A DNA stretch of 64,000 nucleotides. It comes from CAWGXZ01 sp963826695 (GTDB taxonomy: Bacteria > Pseudomonadota > Gammaproteobacteria > Burkholderiales > Burkholderiaceae_C). Positions within the stretch are counted from its first letter, which is position 1. Every line of letters begins with the position of its first letter. Positions 8,699 to 22,297 of the stretch are shown here, piece after piece. The notes under the pieces were generated by a model that had not been told where the DNA came from, did no database searches, and worked only from the letters and a program-made list of their open reading frames with translations. The DNA is taken from NCBI GenBank assembly GCA_963826695.1, contig CAWGXZ010000004.1:806001-870000 (forward strand), written 5' to 3'. The position numbers and the translations under genes were made by a program.

Positions 8699-9312
8699 TC
8701 CTGATCAACCTGCTGCCGCACCGGGAAGAGCGGCGCAAACGCCGTCGCACGGCGTTCTTCATCGTTCTTGGTGCCGCTGCGCTGATGGGCGTGGTGTTGG
8801 TGGGCCTGTGGTACGGCGTGCTGCAGCAGCGCATGTCGGCGCAGCAGGAACGCAACCGCTTTTTAACCGAGGAAATCGCCAAGCTCGATCTGCAGATCAA
8901 GGACATCGCGACCCTTCGCACCGAAATCGAGGCGTTGAAGGCGCGCCAGGGTGCTGTCGAGGATCTGCAGAGCGACCGGAACATTCCGGTGCACATCCTC
9001 AACGACCTGGTGCGACTGACGCCCGAAGGAATGTATTTCGCTTCGGTGCGGCAAGAGGGCTCCGTGCTCACCGTCAGCGGCATTGCCCAGTCGAATGAGC
9101 GCGTGTCAGAGTTTTTGCGCAACACCGGCACCGATTCGCAATGGCTGGGCCGGCCGGAACTGGTCGAGATCAAGGCCGCCACGGCGCAGACGCCCACCCG
9201 TGAACAGCGCCGCGTCTATGATTTCTCGGTTCGCCTGAACGTGCGTGGGCCGGCGGATCGACCCGGTGGAGCCGCTTCGGCGCCTGGTATGCGTGCAGTT
9301 CCCAGGGTCTGA
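8695..9312 (+). CDS. pilN: type IV pilus inner-membrane protein PilN
   Basis: A bitopic inner-membrane protein of 205 residues. The GTG at 8695 overlaps the pilM stop and yields MILINLLPHREERR, the conserved cytoplasmic tail (INLLPHR) that docks onto PilM. One membrane segment (about 22-45) is followed by a coiled coil and a ferredoxin-like periplasmic domain. The start is chosen because this tail is strictly conserved. Known role: with PilO it forms the periplasmic part of the alignment subcomplex joining PilM to PilP and PilQ. Confidence 0.95.
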   Translation: MILINLLPHREERRKRRRTAFFIVLGAAALMGVVLVGLWYGVLQQRMSAQQERNRFLTEEIAKLDLQIKDIATLRTEIEALKARQGAVEDLQSDRNIPVHILNDLVRLTPEGMYFASVRQEGSVLTVSGIAQSNERVSEFLRNTGTDSQWLGRPELVEIKAATAQTPTREQRRVYDFSVRLNVRGPADRPGGAASAPGMRAVPRV

Positions 9313-9314
9313 GC

Positions 9315-10019
9315 ATGGCCAACAAAATTTCCAAACCACGCGAATTGAACGTCGGTGCACGGTTCGAGAAGGCGGCTGCCCAGTTCCGCGACCTCAATCC
9401 GAACGATCCAGGCCAATGGCCGTTGCTGCCGCAGGCGGCAGTCTGGCTGCTCATGGCAGTGATGGTTATTGCTGGCGGCTGGTTCGTGCTGCTATCGGGG
9501 GTGCAGGATGAACTCGACGCCGAGCACAGCAAGGAGCCGACGCTGAAGCAGAGCTACCGCAGCAAGCTGGCGCAGGCCGTGAATCTGCCCGAGTTGCGCA
9601 AGCAGAAACGGCAGGTCGAGGAGTATGTGACGCAACTCGAGAAGCAGCTGCCGGGCAAAGCCGAAATGGACGCGCTGCTTTCGGACATCAATCAGGCGGG
9701 AATCGGTCGGGGTCTGCAGTTCGAACTCTTCCGTCCGGGGCAGGTGGTGGTCAAGGATTACTACGCCGAGCTGCCAATCGCCATTCGCGTCAGCGGCAAG
9801 TACCACGACATTGGCTCCTTTGCCGGCGACGTTGCACATCTCTCGCGAATCGTCACCTTGCACAACATGAACATCGTCGGCACGCGGGGGGATTTGACCG
9901 GCGCCTTGTCGATGGAGGCCACCGCGCGAACTTACCGGTATCTCGATGCGGCCGAGTTGGCACAGGTTCGCCAAGCCGCTGCGACGGCGGCTGCGGCGAA
10001 GCGGGTGCCCGCCAAATGA
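9315..10019 (+). CDS. pilO: type IV pilus inner-membrane protein PilO
   Basis: A bitopic protein of 234 residues with a cytoplasmic tail, one membrane helix at about 39-59 (VWLLMAVMVIAGGWFVLLSG), a coiled coil (LRKQKRQVEEYVTQLEKQLP) and a periplasmic ferredoxin-like domain with GRGLQFELFRPG and the isoform-typical YYAELPIAIRVSGKYHDIG. It heterodimerises with PilN. It starts 2 nt after the pilN stop and overlaps pilP by 4 nt. The short Ala/Lys-rich end (TAAAAKRVPAK) is not a known domain. Confidence 0.95.
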   Translation: MANKISKPRELNVGARFEKAAAQFRDLNPNDPGQWPLLPQAAVWLLMAVMVIAGGWFVLLSGVQDELDAEHSKEPTLKQSYRSKLAQAVNLPELRKQKRQVEEYVTQLEKQLPGKAEMDALLSDINQAGIGRGLQFELFRPGQVVVKDYYAELPIAIRVSGKYHDIGSFAGDVAHLSRIVTLHNMNIVGTRGDLTGALSMEATARTYRYLDAAELAQVRQAAATAAAAKRVPAK

Positions 10020-10555
10020 AGCTCACGCGCGCGCGGATTTCCGCCACCGTGCCATGGCTGTTGCTCGGCCTTGCCGGCTGCGCGGACAGACAAGCCGAAT
10101 TGCAGGTCTGGATCGACGAGCAAAAGCGCGAGGTCAAGCCGCAAGTCTTGCCACTCGCGCCGCCGAAGTCGTTCCAGCCGCAGCCTTATCTGGTTTCTGA
10201 CCGGGTTGAGCCTTTCAGTATTCAAAAGCTGAGTGGCGTGCTGCGTGTCGAACAGCGGCAATCGAGCGCCCTGCTGAACGCCGAGACCAACCGGCGCAAG
10301 GAACCCCTGGAGGCTTTCCCGCTGGACACGATGGGCATGGTCGGCAGCGTGGTGCGCGGTGGCCGGCCGTACGCGCTGGTGCGAGTCGACAACCTGCTTT
10401 ACCAGGTCAAGGCAGGTGACTACCTCGGGCAGAACTTCGGCAAGATCACCAAGATTTCCGAAACCGAGATTTCCCTGAGAGAAATTGTTCAGGATGCGGC
10501 CGGCGAATGGGTCGAGCGCACCGCTTCGCTGCAGCTCCAGGAGAAAGCGAAATGA
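10016..10555 (+). CDS. pilP: type IV pilus lipoprotein PilP
   Basis: An inner-membrane lipoprotein of 179 residues, with lipobox LAGC and lipidated cysteine at about residue 22. The C-terminal HR-type domain contains the conserved LDTMGMVGSVVRGGRPYALVRVD and GDYLGQNFGKI. Known role: links PilN/PilO to the N0 domain of the PilQ secretin across the periplasm. The ATG overlaps the pilO stop (ATGA), and its own stop overlaps the pilQ ATG. Confidence 0.95.
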   Translation: MKLTRARISATVPWLLLGLAGCADRQAELQVWIDEQKREVKPQVLPLAPPKSFQPQPYLVSDRVEPFSIQKLSGVLRVEQRQSSALLNAETNRRKEPLEAFPLDTMGMVGSVVRGGRPYALVRVDNLLYQVKAGDYLGQNFGKITKISETEISLREIVQDAAGEWVERTASLQLQEKAK

Positions 10556-12798
10556 AGAATCCAGACACCAAGTGCCCCCCCGGCAGCAGCTGGCGCAGCG
10601 CCGCCAGCGCGATCGTCCTGACGCTCTCGACGGTTGCGGCATGGGCGCAAGGCAATTCGATCCAGGCGATCAACAGCAACCAGCAGGGCGGCTCGGACGT
10701 GGTGCGCATCGAGCTGTCGCAACCGCTTGCAGCAGCTCCCAAGGGGTTCGTTATTCAGACCCCGCCGCGCATCGCCATCGACCTTCCGGGTATAGGCAAT
10801 GCGATGGGCAAGTCGCTGTTCGAGTTCAACCAGGGCAACCTGCGCTCGGTCAACGTCGCCCAGGGCGAGGATCGCACCCGTTTGGTGTTGAACCTGAAGC
10901 AGTCGGCGACGTACCGCGCCGTTTTGCAGGGCAATGCCCTGCTCTTGGTGCTCGAGTCCGGCGCAGGGATCGCATCGATCGGCGGTGCGGATGCCCGCGC
11001 GCCGGCAGGCGGCATGGACGCACGCGCCACCACGGGGCCGGCAACAGCCACCACGGCAGCGACCACGCCGTCGTCCGCCCGCTTTTCGGAGAACCTCAGC
11101 GGGCAACAGGCTGCGCTGCGCAACGTCGATTTCCGCCGAGGCGTGGACGGCGCCGGACGGGTCGTTGTCGACCTGCCGAACAACCAGGTTGGTGTCGACA
11201 TCCGCCAGCAGGGACAGTCGCTGGTCGTCGAATTCATGCGCTCGACGCTGCCCGACGCCTTGCGCCGTCGGCTCGACGTGACCGACTTCGGCACGCCGGT
11301 GCAGTCGATTTCGACCGTGCAGATCGGCGACCGGGTCCGGATGGTCGTCGATCCGCGGGGTGCCTGGGAGCACAGCGCCTACCAGACCGACAACCAGTTC
11401 GTGCTCGAGGTTCGGCCGCAGAAGCTCGATCCGAACAAGCTTACGCAGGGCGCTGGCTATGCCGGCGAGAAGCTTTCGCTGAACTTCCAGAACATCGAGG
11501 TTCGCTCGCTGCTCCAGGTGATCGCCGACTTCACCAACTTCAACGTCGTGACCAGCGACTCGGTGACCGGCACCGTCACGCTGCGGCTGAAGGACGTGCC
11601 GTGGGACCAGGCACTCGAAATCATCATGGAGGCCAAGGGACTGGGGCTGAAGAAGTCGGGCAACGTGTTGCTGATCGCTCCGAAGGACGAGCTTGCAGCC
11701 AAGGAAAAGCTCGAGCTCGAGTCGCGGGCACAGATTGCCCAGCTCGAGCCGCTGCGCACCCAGTCGTTCCAGCTGAACTACACCAAGGCCGAGGAGGTTT
11801 CTCGCGGACTGACCGGACAGGCGGCGGGGCAGGGTGGCACCGGTGGGGCGAGTGCGCCGACACGCATTCTCTCGTCGCGCGGCAGTGTGGTTTACGAAAG
11901 CCGTACCAACCAGCTTTTCGTCAGCGATACGCCGGCCAAGCTGGAGCAAATCCAGCGGCTGATCAGCAAGATCGACATTCCGGTGCGGCAGGTTCTGATC
12001 GAGGCCCGGATCGTCATTGCGGACGACAAGTTCGGACGTTCGCTCGGCGTCAAGCTGGGCGGCAGTGATCTCCGGGGCGTGCGTGGTGGCGTCCCAGGGT
12101 TCAGCGTGGGCGGCGACAACCGCATCGCCGTCGGCGGCAACCTCAGCGCGGTGGGCGGACAGACGGTTCAGGTGCCCGGCGGCGTGAACTTCGCCGATAC
12201 GCAGTTCGTCAATCTTCCCGCGGCGGGTCAGAACAACTACAACGCGGCGACCTTCGCGCTGTCGCTGTTCGGCGCAACGGCCAACCGCTTCCTGAACCTG
12301 GAAATCTCCGCGCTCGAAGCCGACGGCAAGGGCAAGGTCGTCTCGAGCCCGCGCGTTGTCACCGCCGACCAGGTCAAGGCGCTCATCGAGCAGGGCGAAG
12401 AGCTGCCGTACCAGACGGCGACCTCCAGCGGCGCCACGGCGCTGCAGTTTCGCAAGGCCAATTTGCGCCTCGAGGTGACGCCACAGATCACCCCCGAAGG
12501 CAACGTCATCCTCGATGTCGATGTCAACAAGGACAGCGTCGGCCGCGTCACGGCGGCGGGCTTCGCGATCGATACCAAGCATGTCAGGACGCAGGTGCTG
12601 GTCGAGAATGGCGGCACGGTGGTGATCGGCGGCATCTTCGAGCAGACCGACCGCGAAGACATCACCAAGGTGCCGGTGCTCGGCGACGTTCCCTACCTGG
12701 GGAATCTGTTCAAGACGCGCAACCGCACGTCGAACAAGACCGAGCTGTTGATTTTCATCACACCGAAGGTCGTCAGCGACCGCTCGGCGGCGCGTTGA
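10552..12798 (+). CDS. pilQ: type IV pilus secretin PilQ
   Basis: The outer-membrane secretin of 748 residues through which the pilus emerges. The ATG at 10552 (MKNPDTKCPPGSSW) overlaps the pilP stop and precedes a signal peptide ending at AWAQG; an upstream in-frame ATG at 10507 lies inside pilP. Two AMIN domains (about 28-125 and 165-270) bind peptidoglycan, followed by STN and N1 modules (LNFQNIEVRSLLQVIADF) and the secretin barrel ending in LLIFITPKVVSD. A Thr/Ala-rich linker (about 146-175) separates the AMIN domains. It is the last of the five pil genes; a 37-nt gap precedes the Ig-like lipoprotein gene. Confidence 0.96.
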   Translation: MKNPDTKCPPGSSWRSAASAIVLTLSTVAAWAQGNSIQAINSNQQGGSDVVRIELSQPLAAAPKGFVIQTPPRIAIDLPGIGNAMGKSLFEFNQGNLRSVNVAQGEDRTRLVLNLKQSATYRAVLQGNALLLVLESGAGIASIGGADARAPAGGMDARATTGPATATTAATTPSSARFSENLSGQQAALRNVDFRRGVDGAGRVVVDLPNNQVGVDIRQQGQSLVVEFMRSTLPDALRRRLDVTDFGTPVQSISTVQIGDRVRMVVDPRGAWEHSAYQTDNQFVLEVRPQKLDPNKLTQGAGYAGEKLSLNFQNIEVRSLLQVIADFTNFNVVTSDSVTGTVTLRLKDVPWDQALEIIMEAKGLGLKKSGNVLLIAPKDELAAKEKLELESRAQIAQLEPLRTQSFQLNYTKAEEVSRGLTGQAAGQGGTGGASAPTRILSSRGSVVYESRTNQLFVSDTPAKLEQIQRLISKIDIPVRQVLIEARIVIADDKFGRSLGVKLGGSDLRGVRGGVPGFSVGGDNRIAVGGNLSAVGGQTVQVPGGVNFADTQFVNLPAAGQNNYNAATFALSLFGATANRFLNLEISALEADGKGKVVSSPRVVTADQVKALIEQGEELPYQTATSSGATALQFRKANLRLEVTPQITPEGNVILDVDVNKDSVGRVTAAGFAIDTKHVRTQVLVENGGTVVIGGIFEQTDREDITKVPVLGDVPYLGNLFKTRNRTSNKTELLIFITPKVVSDRSAAR

Positions 12799-12835
12799 GT
12801 GCAGCCCGCACCCATTTCCGAGCATCGGAGTTTTC

Positions 12836-14920
12836 ATGAATCTGTTCCACGCCATCTCTGCGCTTTCTGTGGCGGTACTCGTCTCAGGTTGCGGCGGCGG
12901 CGGTAGCGGCAACGCCGGCAGCAGCCCCTTCTCTGCCAGCCCTGCGGCGTCGGCGGCCTCGTCACCGGCCTCCTCGGCATCGGCGAGCGCAGTCAAGCTG
13001 CCGACGCTCGCGCTCAACCTTTCCAGTACCTCGGTCAGCAGCGCGGCGCCTGCAACGGCAACCGCAACGGTCCGCGACGCGCTCGGTCAACCGGTGGCGG
13101 GCCAGGTGGTCAGCTTCAGCTCGCCCGGAGGGCTGGCGGTGTTTAGCGTGCCGAGCGCACTCACCAACGCGCAGGGCCAGGCGTCGGTGTCGGTGGCGCC
13201 GAGCACATCCACGGCCAGTGGCGCGGACACGGTGCGCGCGAGCGCGGACATTGCCGGGACGGCGCTGAGCGCCAACTCGGGCTTTCAGCTGCAGTCGAGC
13301 AACGTCACGCTGACTCGTTTCTCGTCGGGCGTCGGTAACGGTCGCCTCAGCGCCTACGGGCAGACCGCGTTGACCGTCGAGGTTGCTGGGGCATCGATTG
13401 GCTCGCCGGTGAACATCGCGCTCAGCTCGTCGTGCCTGGCTGCCGGCAAGGCAACGCTTTCTCCGGCCACTTTCACGACCACCACGCCGGCAACGACGAT
13501 TCAGTACAAGGACAACGGTTGCGGCGCACTGCAGACCGGCGACCGGCTGCAAGCCTCGATCGTCGGTTCGTCGGCGGCACCGGTGACCCTGGACGTTTCG
13601 ATTGCCAGCCCGGCGGTCAACAGCATCGCTTTCCTCGGCGCAACACCGTCGCTGATCTTCCTCAAGGGCTCGGGCCTCGGCGAGGTCTCGCAGGTGAGCT
13701 TCGAACTGCGTGATGCCAATGGCAACCCGCTGCCGAACCAGAGTGTGACCATGACACTCGCGACCGCCGCGGGCGGCGTTACCCTAGAAGGCGGGAGCTC
13801 GATCACCCAGCTCACGGACAGCCAGGGCCGGGTCTCGGCCCGTGTCAACTCGGGCACGGTTCCTACGCCGGTGCGGGTCGTGGCGACGGTCGGTGGAAGC
13901 GGCATTCAAACCGTGTCGAGTGGCCTGAGCGTCGCTGTCGGGTTGCCTTCGCAGCTCAGTTTTTCGCTTTCCCAGCAGGTCGCCAACATCGAGGGAGGCA
14001 ATCGCGATGGTGTCGCCAACACCTACACGATCATTGCCTCCGACCGCAGCGGAAATCCTGTGCCGGATGGCACGTCTATCAATTTTGTGGCCGAGGGCGG
14101 GCAGATCGAGGCGGTCAAACAGACGCAGCTCCAGTCCGGGATTGCCCGGACCAGCGCGAATTTCGTCACCTCGGACCCTCGCCCAACCGACGGCCGCATC
14201 ACCGTCACGGCATATGCGTTGGGCGAAGAATCGTTCCTGGATCTGAACGGTGACAACGTCTACACCGCAGGCGAGCCGTTTCAGGACCTCGGCAATGTAT
14301 TCAAGGATCGCAACTACGACGGCGTCTTTAATGGCGCGAACGAGGAGTTCCTTTCGCTCAACATCGATGCAGGCAGCGCTTGCACGGCACCCGGCTCGGT
14401 GCTGCTGAATATCGATGCCCGCATTCCGACGGTTCCGAACACCTGCGACAGCATCTGGGGGCGAGCCTATGTGCGCCGCTCGATCGAGACGATCCTCAGC
14501 ACCTCGCAAGCAGATCCGGTCTGGGTGCCAGGCGATACGAAGCCGACGACGCGAGGTGCGGCCGTCTCCCTGCGAACCGACGCGGGTAGCAACCGCACCA
14601 GCTTCGACCGGGTGGCTGGCTCGACGATCGCGCCGGCGGGTGCCAACGGCACGTTCACGGTTTTGGTGCGCGACGCCAATGGCGAACGCCTGAACCCCGT
14701 GGCCGCCGGCTCGTCGGTGTCGGTATCGTCGACCCAGTTCCTCACTGCGACTCTGGTCGGCGGGAGCCCGGTAAGCAATTCGCAGGCGGCGACAAGTGCA
14801 ACCGTCTCCTATGAATTCGACGTGACGCAAACCGCGCCCGGCTTCACAGGTACCGTCACGCTCGTCGTTACCTCGCCCAGCGGTGCTAGCAGCGCCTCGT
14901 CGATCACGCTGACCCGGTGA
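12836..14920 (+). CDS. Ig-like (Big_1/invasin-type) repeat lipoprotein
   Basis: A 694-residue protein with signal peptide and lipobox VSGC (cysteine 19), then a Gly/Ser/Ala-rich tether to about residue 53. The body is Thr/Ser/Val-rich beta-sandwich sequence in about five units of 90-110 residues with bacterial Ig-like features (DALGQPVAGQVVSFSSP, DANGNPLPNQSVTMTLA, DRSGNPVPDGTSINF, DANGERLNPVAAGSSV). Around 467-500 are two Asp-rich loops (DLNGDNVYTAGE, DRNYDGVFNG) resembling calcium sites, and two cysteine pairs (about 200/228, 515/536) could form disulfides. It starts 37 nt after pilQ and ends one base before aroK. An adhesin or pilus-associated surface protein is inferred from architecture and position; no specific function is recognised. 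Confidence 0.8.
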   Translation: MNLFHAISALSVAVLVSGCGGGGSGNAGSSPFSASPAASAASSPASSASASAVKLPTLALNLSSTSVSSAAPATATATVRDALGQPVAGQVVSFSSPGGLAVFSVPSALTNAQGQASVSVAPSTSTASGADTVRASADIAGTALSANSGFQLQSSNVTLTRFSSGVGNGRLSAYGQTALTVEVAGASIGSPVNIALSSSCLAAGKATLSPATFTTTTPATTIQYKDNGCGALQTGDRLQASIVGSSAAPVTLDVSIASPAVNSIAFLGATPSLIFLKGSGLGEVSQVSFELRDANGNPLPNQSVTMTLATAAGGVTLEGGSSITQLTDSQGRVSARVNSGTVPTPVRVVATVGGSGIQTVSSGLSVAVGLPSQLSFSLSQQVANIEGGNRDGVANTYTIIASDRSGNPVPDGTSINFVAEGGQIEAVKQTQLQSGIARTSANFVTSDPRPTDGRITVTAYALGEESFLDLNGDNVYTAGEPFQDLGNVFKDRNYDGVFNGANEEFLSLNIDAGSACTAPGSVLLNIDARIPTVPNTCDSIWGRAYVRRSIETILSTSQADPVWVPGDTKPTTRGAAVSLRTDAGSNRTSFDRVAGSTIAPAGANGTFTVLVRDANGERLNPVAAGSSVSVSSTQFLTATLVGGSPVSNSQAATSATVSYEFDVTQTAPGFTGTVTLVVTSPSGASSASSITLTR

Positions 14921-15499
14921 ATGGCCGACACGATCGCCCTGATCGGCCTTCCCGGCTGCGGCAAGTCGACGGTCGGTCGAAACCTTGCGCGCCGGCTCGA
15001 CAGCAGCTTCTTCGATAGCGACATCGTGATCGAGCGCCGGCTGCAGTGCTCGATCCGCGCCTTCTTCGAGCGTGAGGGCGAGCCGGCGTTTCGCGATGTC
15101 GAGGAGGAGGTGCTTGCGGACCTCGTCGGTGAATGCAGGGCGGTGATCGCAACGGGCGGTGGTGCCGTGCTGCGCGAGGGCAACCGCAGGCGACTGCGAG
15201 GTCAGGCGACGGTGGTCTACCTGCGCTCCCATCCGGACGAACTCTTCCGCCGGCTGCGCCACGACACGCAGCGCCCGCTGCTCCAGGTGCGGGATCCGCA
15301 GAAGCGCCTGCGCGAGCTCTACCAGCAGCGCGATCCGCTGTACCGCGAGACCGCGCACTTCATCATCGAGACCGGCCGGCCATCGGTCAGCACGCTGGTC
15401 AACATGGTTGCGATGCAGCTCGAGCTCGCCGGCATCAGCGCTGATTCCGTGGAGCGCAGCGCTCCGGCGGGTGCGTCGGTCGGCCCCGGCCGCGGTTGA
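14921..15499 (+). CDS. aroK: shikimate kinase
   Basis: Phosphorylates shikimate with ATP in the chorismate pathway. Walker A is GLPGCGKST (9-17); the shikimate-binding site DSDIVIERR, RDVEEEVL and ATGGGAVLRE, and the LID arginine in RPLLQ, are present. The 192-residue product carries a C-terminal tail (SVERSAPAGASVGPGRG) beyond the usual 173-175. The ATG begins directly after the lipoprotein stop codon, suggesting cotranscription with the pil genes. The pilQ-aroK-aroB order is widely conserved. Confidence 0.96.
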   Translation: MADTIALIGLPGCGKSTVGRNLARRLDSSFFDSDIVIERRLQCSIRAFFEREGEPAFRDVEEEVLADLVGECRAVIATGGGAVLREGNRRRLRGQATVVYLRSHPDELFRRLRHDTQRPLLQVRDPQKRLRELYQQRDPLYRETAHFIIETGRPSVSTLVNMVAMQLELAGISADSVERSAPAGASVGPGRG

Positions 15500-15508
15500 G
15501 TCGACCAC

Positions 15509-15514
15509 TACACT
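15509..15514 (+). promoter_or_regulatory. possible -10 element of aroB
   Basis: TACACT matches TATAAT at four of six positions and lies 7 nt before the aroB ATG, so a transcript from it would have almost no leader. No good -35 box is seen. It is one of several such sites in the window. Confidence 0.25.
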
Positions 15515-15521
15515 TCCCGGG

Positions 15522-16613
15522 ATGAACAGCGCGACCGAACGCGTGCGTATCGATCTTGGATCGCGCAGCTACGACATTCTTGTTGGCGATGGACTCCTCG
15601 ACAGTCCCGCCGCTTTCGAGGGTCTGCCCGAGGGCGGCGATGCACTGATCGTCAGCAATCCGACCGTCGCTGCCCACTATGCCGAGCGGCTGCAGGCCCG
15701 GCTCGTCGCGCGGCACCGCCGGGTGCTGCGCGTCGACCTGCCCGATGGCGAGCAGTACAAGGACTGGCGCACGCTCAACCTGATCTTCGATTGCCTGCTC
15801 GAGAACGGCTGCGACCGGGCGACCTTGCTCTACGCGCTCGGCGGCGGGGTTGTCGGCGACATGGGCGGTTTCGCTGCCGCCTGCTACATGCGCGGCGTCG
15901 ATTACGTCCAGGTGCCGACCACCTTGCTCGCGCAGGTCGATTCCTCGGTGGGCGGGAAGACGGCGATCAACCATCCGGCCGGCAAGAACATGATCGGCGC
16001 CTTCCACCAGCCGCTGCGGGTGGTTGCCGATCTGGACACACTGTCGACCCTGCCCGAGCGCGAGCGGATTGCCGGACTGGCAGAAATCATCAAGTACGGT
16101 CCGATCGCCGACGACGCTTTCCTCGGCTGGCTGGAAGTCCATCTCGACGACTTGCGCAGGGGCGACAAGGCCGCGCTTCGCCACGCCGTCAAGCGCTCCT
16201 GTGAAATCAAGGCGGCCGTCGTCGGTGCCGACGAGCGCGAATCGGGGTTGCGGGCAATCCTCAACTTCGGCCACACGTTCGCACATGCCATCGAAGCCGG
16301 GCTCGGCTATGGCGAGTGGTTGCACGGCGAGGCCGTTGGCTGCGGAATGGTCATGGCAGCCGACTTGTCGGCCCGGCATGGGCTGGTCGATTCGGCGCAT
16401 GCCGAGCGAATCGCCGCCATCGTCGCCCGTGCCGGCTTGCCTGTGCACGGGCCGCGACTCGGCGCAGCGCGTTATCTTCAGCTGATGCGACTCGACAAAA
16501 AGGCGCACGGCGGGCAGATCCGCTTCGTCCTGCTCGAGGCGCCCGGCCGAGCCGGCGTGCATGCAGTCGACGAGCAACTCGTCGCGGCTGTCATCGACGC
16601 GCACTGCACCTGA
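15522..16613 (+). CDS. aroB: 3-dehydroquinate synthase
   Basis: A 363-residue NAD- and metal-dependent enzyme that converts DAHP to 3-dehydroquinate. It contains the NAD-binding GGGVVGDMGGFAAACYMRG, VPTTLLAQVDSSVGGKTAIN (substrate and metal site) and the zinc ligands in LNFGHTFAHAIE and LHGEAVGCGM. The ATG at 15522 gives MNSATERVRIDLGSRSYDI, the expected N-terminus. It follows aroK by 22 nt. The frame extends upstream without a stop, but that sequence encodes aroK in another frame. Confidence 0.96.
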   Translation: MNSATERVRIDLGSRSYDILVGDGLLDSPAAFEGLPEGGDALIVSNPTVAAHYAERLQARLVARHRRVLRVDLPDGEQYKDWRTLNLIFDCLLENGCDRATLLYALGGGVVGDMGGFAAACYMRGVDYVQVPTTLLAQVDSSVGGKTAINHPAGKNMIGAFHQPLRVVADLDTLSTLPERERIAGLAEIIKYGPIADDAFLGWLEVHLDDLRRGDKAALRHAVKRSCEIKAAVVGADERESGLRAILNFGHTFAHAIEAGLGYGEWLHGEAVGCGMVMAADLSARHGLVDSAHAERIAAIVARAGLPVHGPRLGAARYLQLMRLDKKAHGGQIRFVLLEAPGRAGVHAVDEQLVAAVIDAHCT

Positions 16614-16687
16614 CATTCGCCAAGCGCAGCAGGGCACTGGTGCGCGCATCCGCATAGCCGCCAGCTGAACGGTCGAGCGCAACCTCC

Positions 16688-17425
16688 ATGGCACGTCCAT
16701 CCCGACTTGCGATCGCAGGGCAAGCCCATCACGTGACGCAGCGCAGCGTCGGGCAGCAGCCGGCGTTCATCGACGACATCGATCGCGCCACCTACCTTTC
16801 CGATCTGCGCCAGGCGGCCCGCGACTGCCAGGTGACCCTGCAAGCCTACGTGCTCATGACCGATCACGTTCACCTTGTCGCGACTCCGTCGCGGCGCGAG
16901 GGCCTGGGTCGGATGATGCAGCGCATCGGTCGCCGCTACGTGGCCTATTTCAACCGGCGGCATCAGCGCAGCGGGGCCCTCTGGGATGGCCGCTTTCGTG
17001 CCGCCGTACTCGACCCGGAACAGTTCGTGCTTTGCTGCCTCGCACATATCGAGCGCAATCCAGTGCGTCACCGGCTTGTCGAGCGTCCCGAAGAATGGCC
17101 GTGGTCGAGCGTTGCACACCATCTCGGCCTCGCTTGCGACCCGACACTCGTCAACCCGCCGGCGTACTGGCAGCTCGGCAACACCCCGTTCGAACGCGAA
17201 AGCGCCTACCGACATCTGCTTGAAGGGCTCCGTGAAGATGATCCTGACGTGCAGCGCCTGCGAACAGCGTCCAAAAGCGGCCGCGCAGTGGGCTCCGAAG
17301 CGTTTCTTCGTGAAATGAGGCTGCGACGTGACGCTGGCGCCACCGACTGTGGCGCCGCTCGCCAACCGTCAGAAGCTTCTCAACCTGTCCCCACTGAAGA
17401 TTGGTCGGTGAGGCAGCTTGCCTAA
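16688..17425 (+). CDS. REP-associated tyrosine transposase (RAYT, IS200/IS605-like)
   Basis: A 245-residue Y1/HUH single-strand transposase. The metal-binding HUH motif is in MTDHVHLVATP (about 59-69), and the presumed catalytic tyrosine is in RRYVAYFNRRHQ; SGALWDGRFRAAVLD and ERNPVRHRLVERPEEWPWSS are characteristic of the RAYT group. No second transposase or accessory gene is nearby. It lies alone between aroB and gltB. Its 3' end overlaps a hairpin flanked by CTGTCCCC/GGGGACAG. RAYTs are usually single-copy, domesticated genes linked to REP repeats. Confidence 0.88.
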   Translation: MARPSRLAIAGQAHHVTQRSVGQQPAFIDDIDRATYLSDLRQAARDCQVTLQAYVLMTDHVHLVATPSRREGLGRMMQRIGRRYVAYFNRRHQRSGALWDGRFRAAVLDPEQFVLCCLAHIERNPVRHRLVERPEEWPWSSVAHHLGLACDPTLVNPPAYWQLGNTPFERESAYRHLLEGLREDDPDVQRLRTASKSGRAVGSEAFLREMRLRRDAGATDCGAARQPSEASQPVPTEDWSVRQLA

Positions 17426-17437
17426 CGTTGGGGACAG
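17385..17437 (+). repeat. inverted repeat at the 3' end of the RAYT gene
   Basis: CTGTCCCC (17385-17392) and GGGGACAG (17430-17437) form an 8-bp perfect inverted repeat with 37 bp between them, which itself holds AGGCA/TGCCT. It spans the last codons and stop of the transposase. It may be a REP-like recognition hairpin or a terminator without a U tract. Confidence 0.5.
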
Positions 17438-17498
17438 AGTCAAAATTGTCGCCGCGCCTGCGGTATCCTCGGCTTAACTTGATTAGTTGGAGTGCGCC

Positions 17499-22274
<4,776 letters not shown>

Positions 22275-22297
22275 TTCAGCAGGATTCGAACAAGACC

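Noticed and set aside
10489..13017. An 842-codon minus-strand frame opposite pilQ
   Set aside because: Antisense shadow of pilQ; no domain, no signal, and the plus-strand gene is unmistakable.
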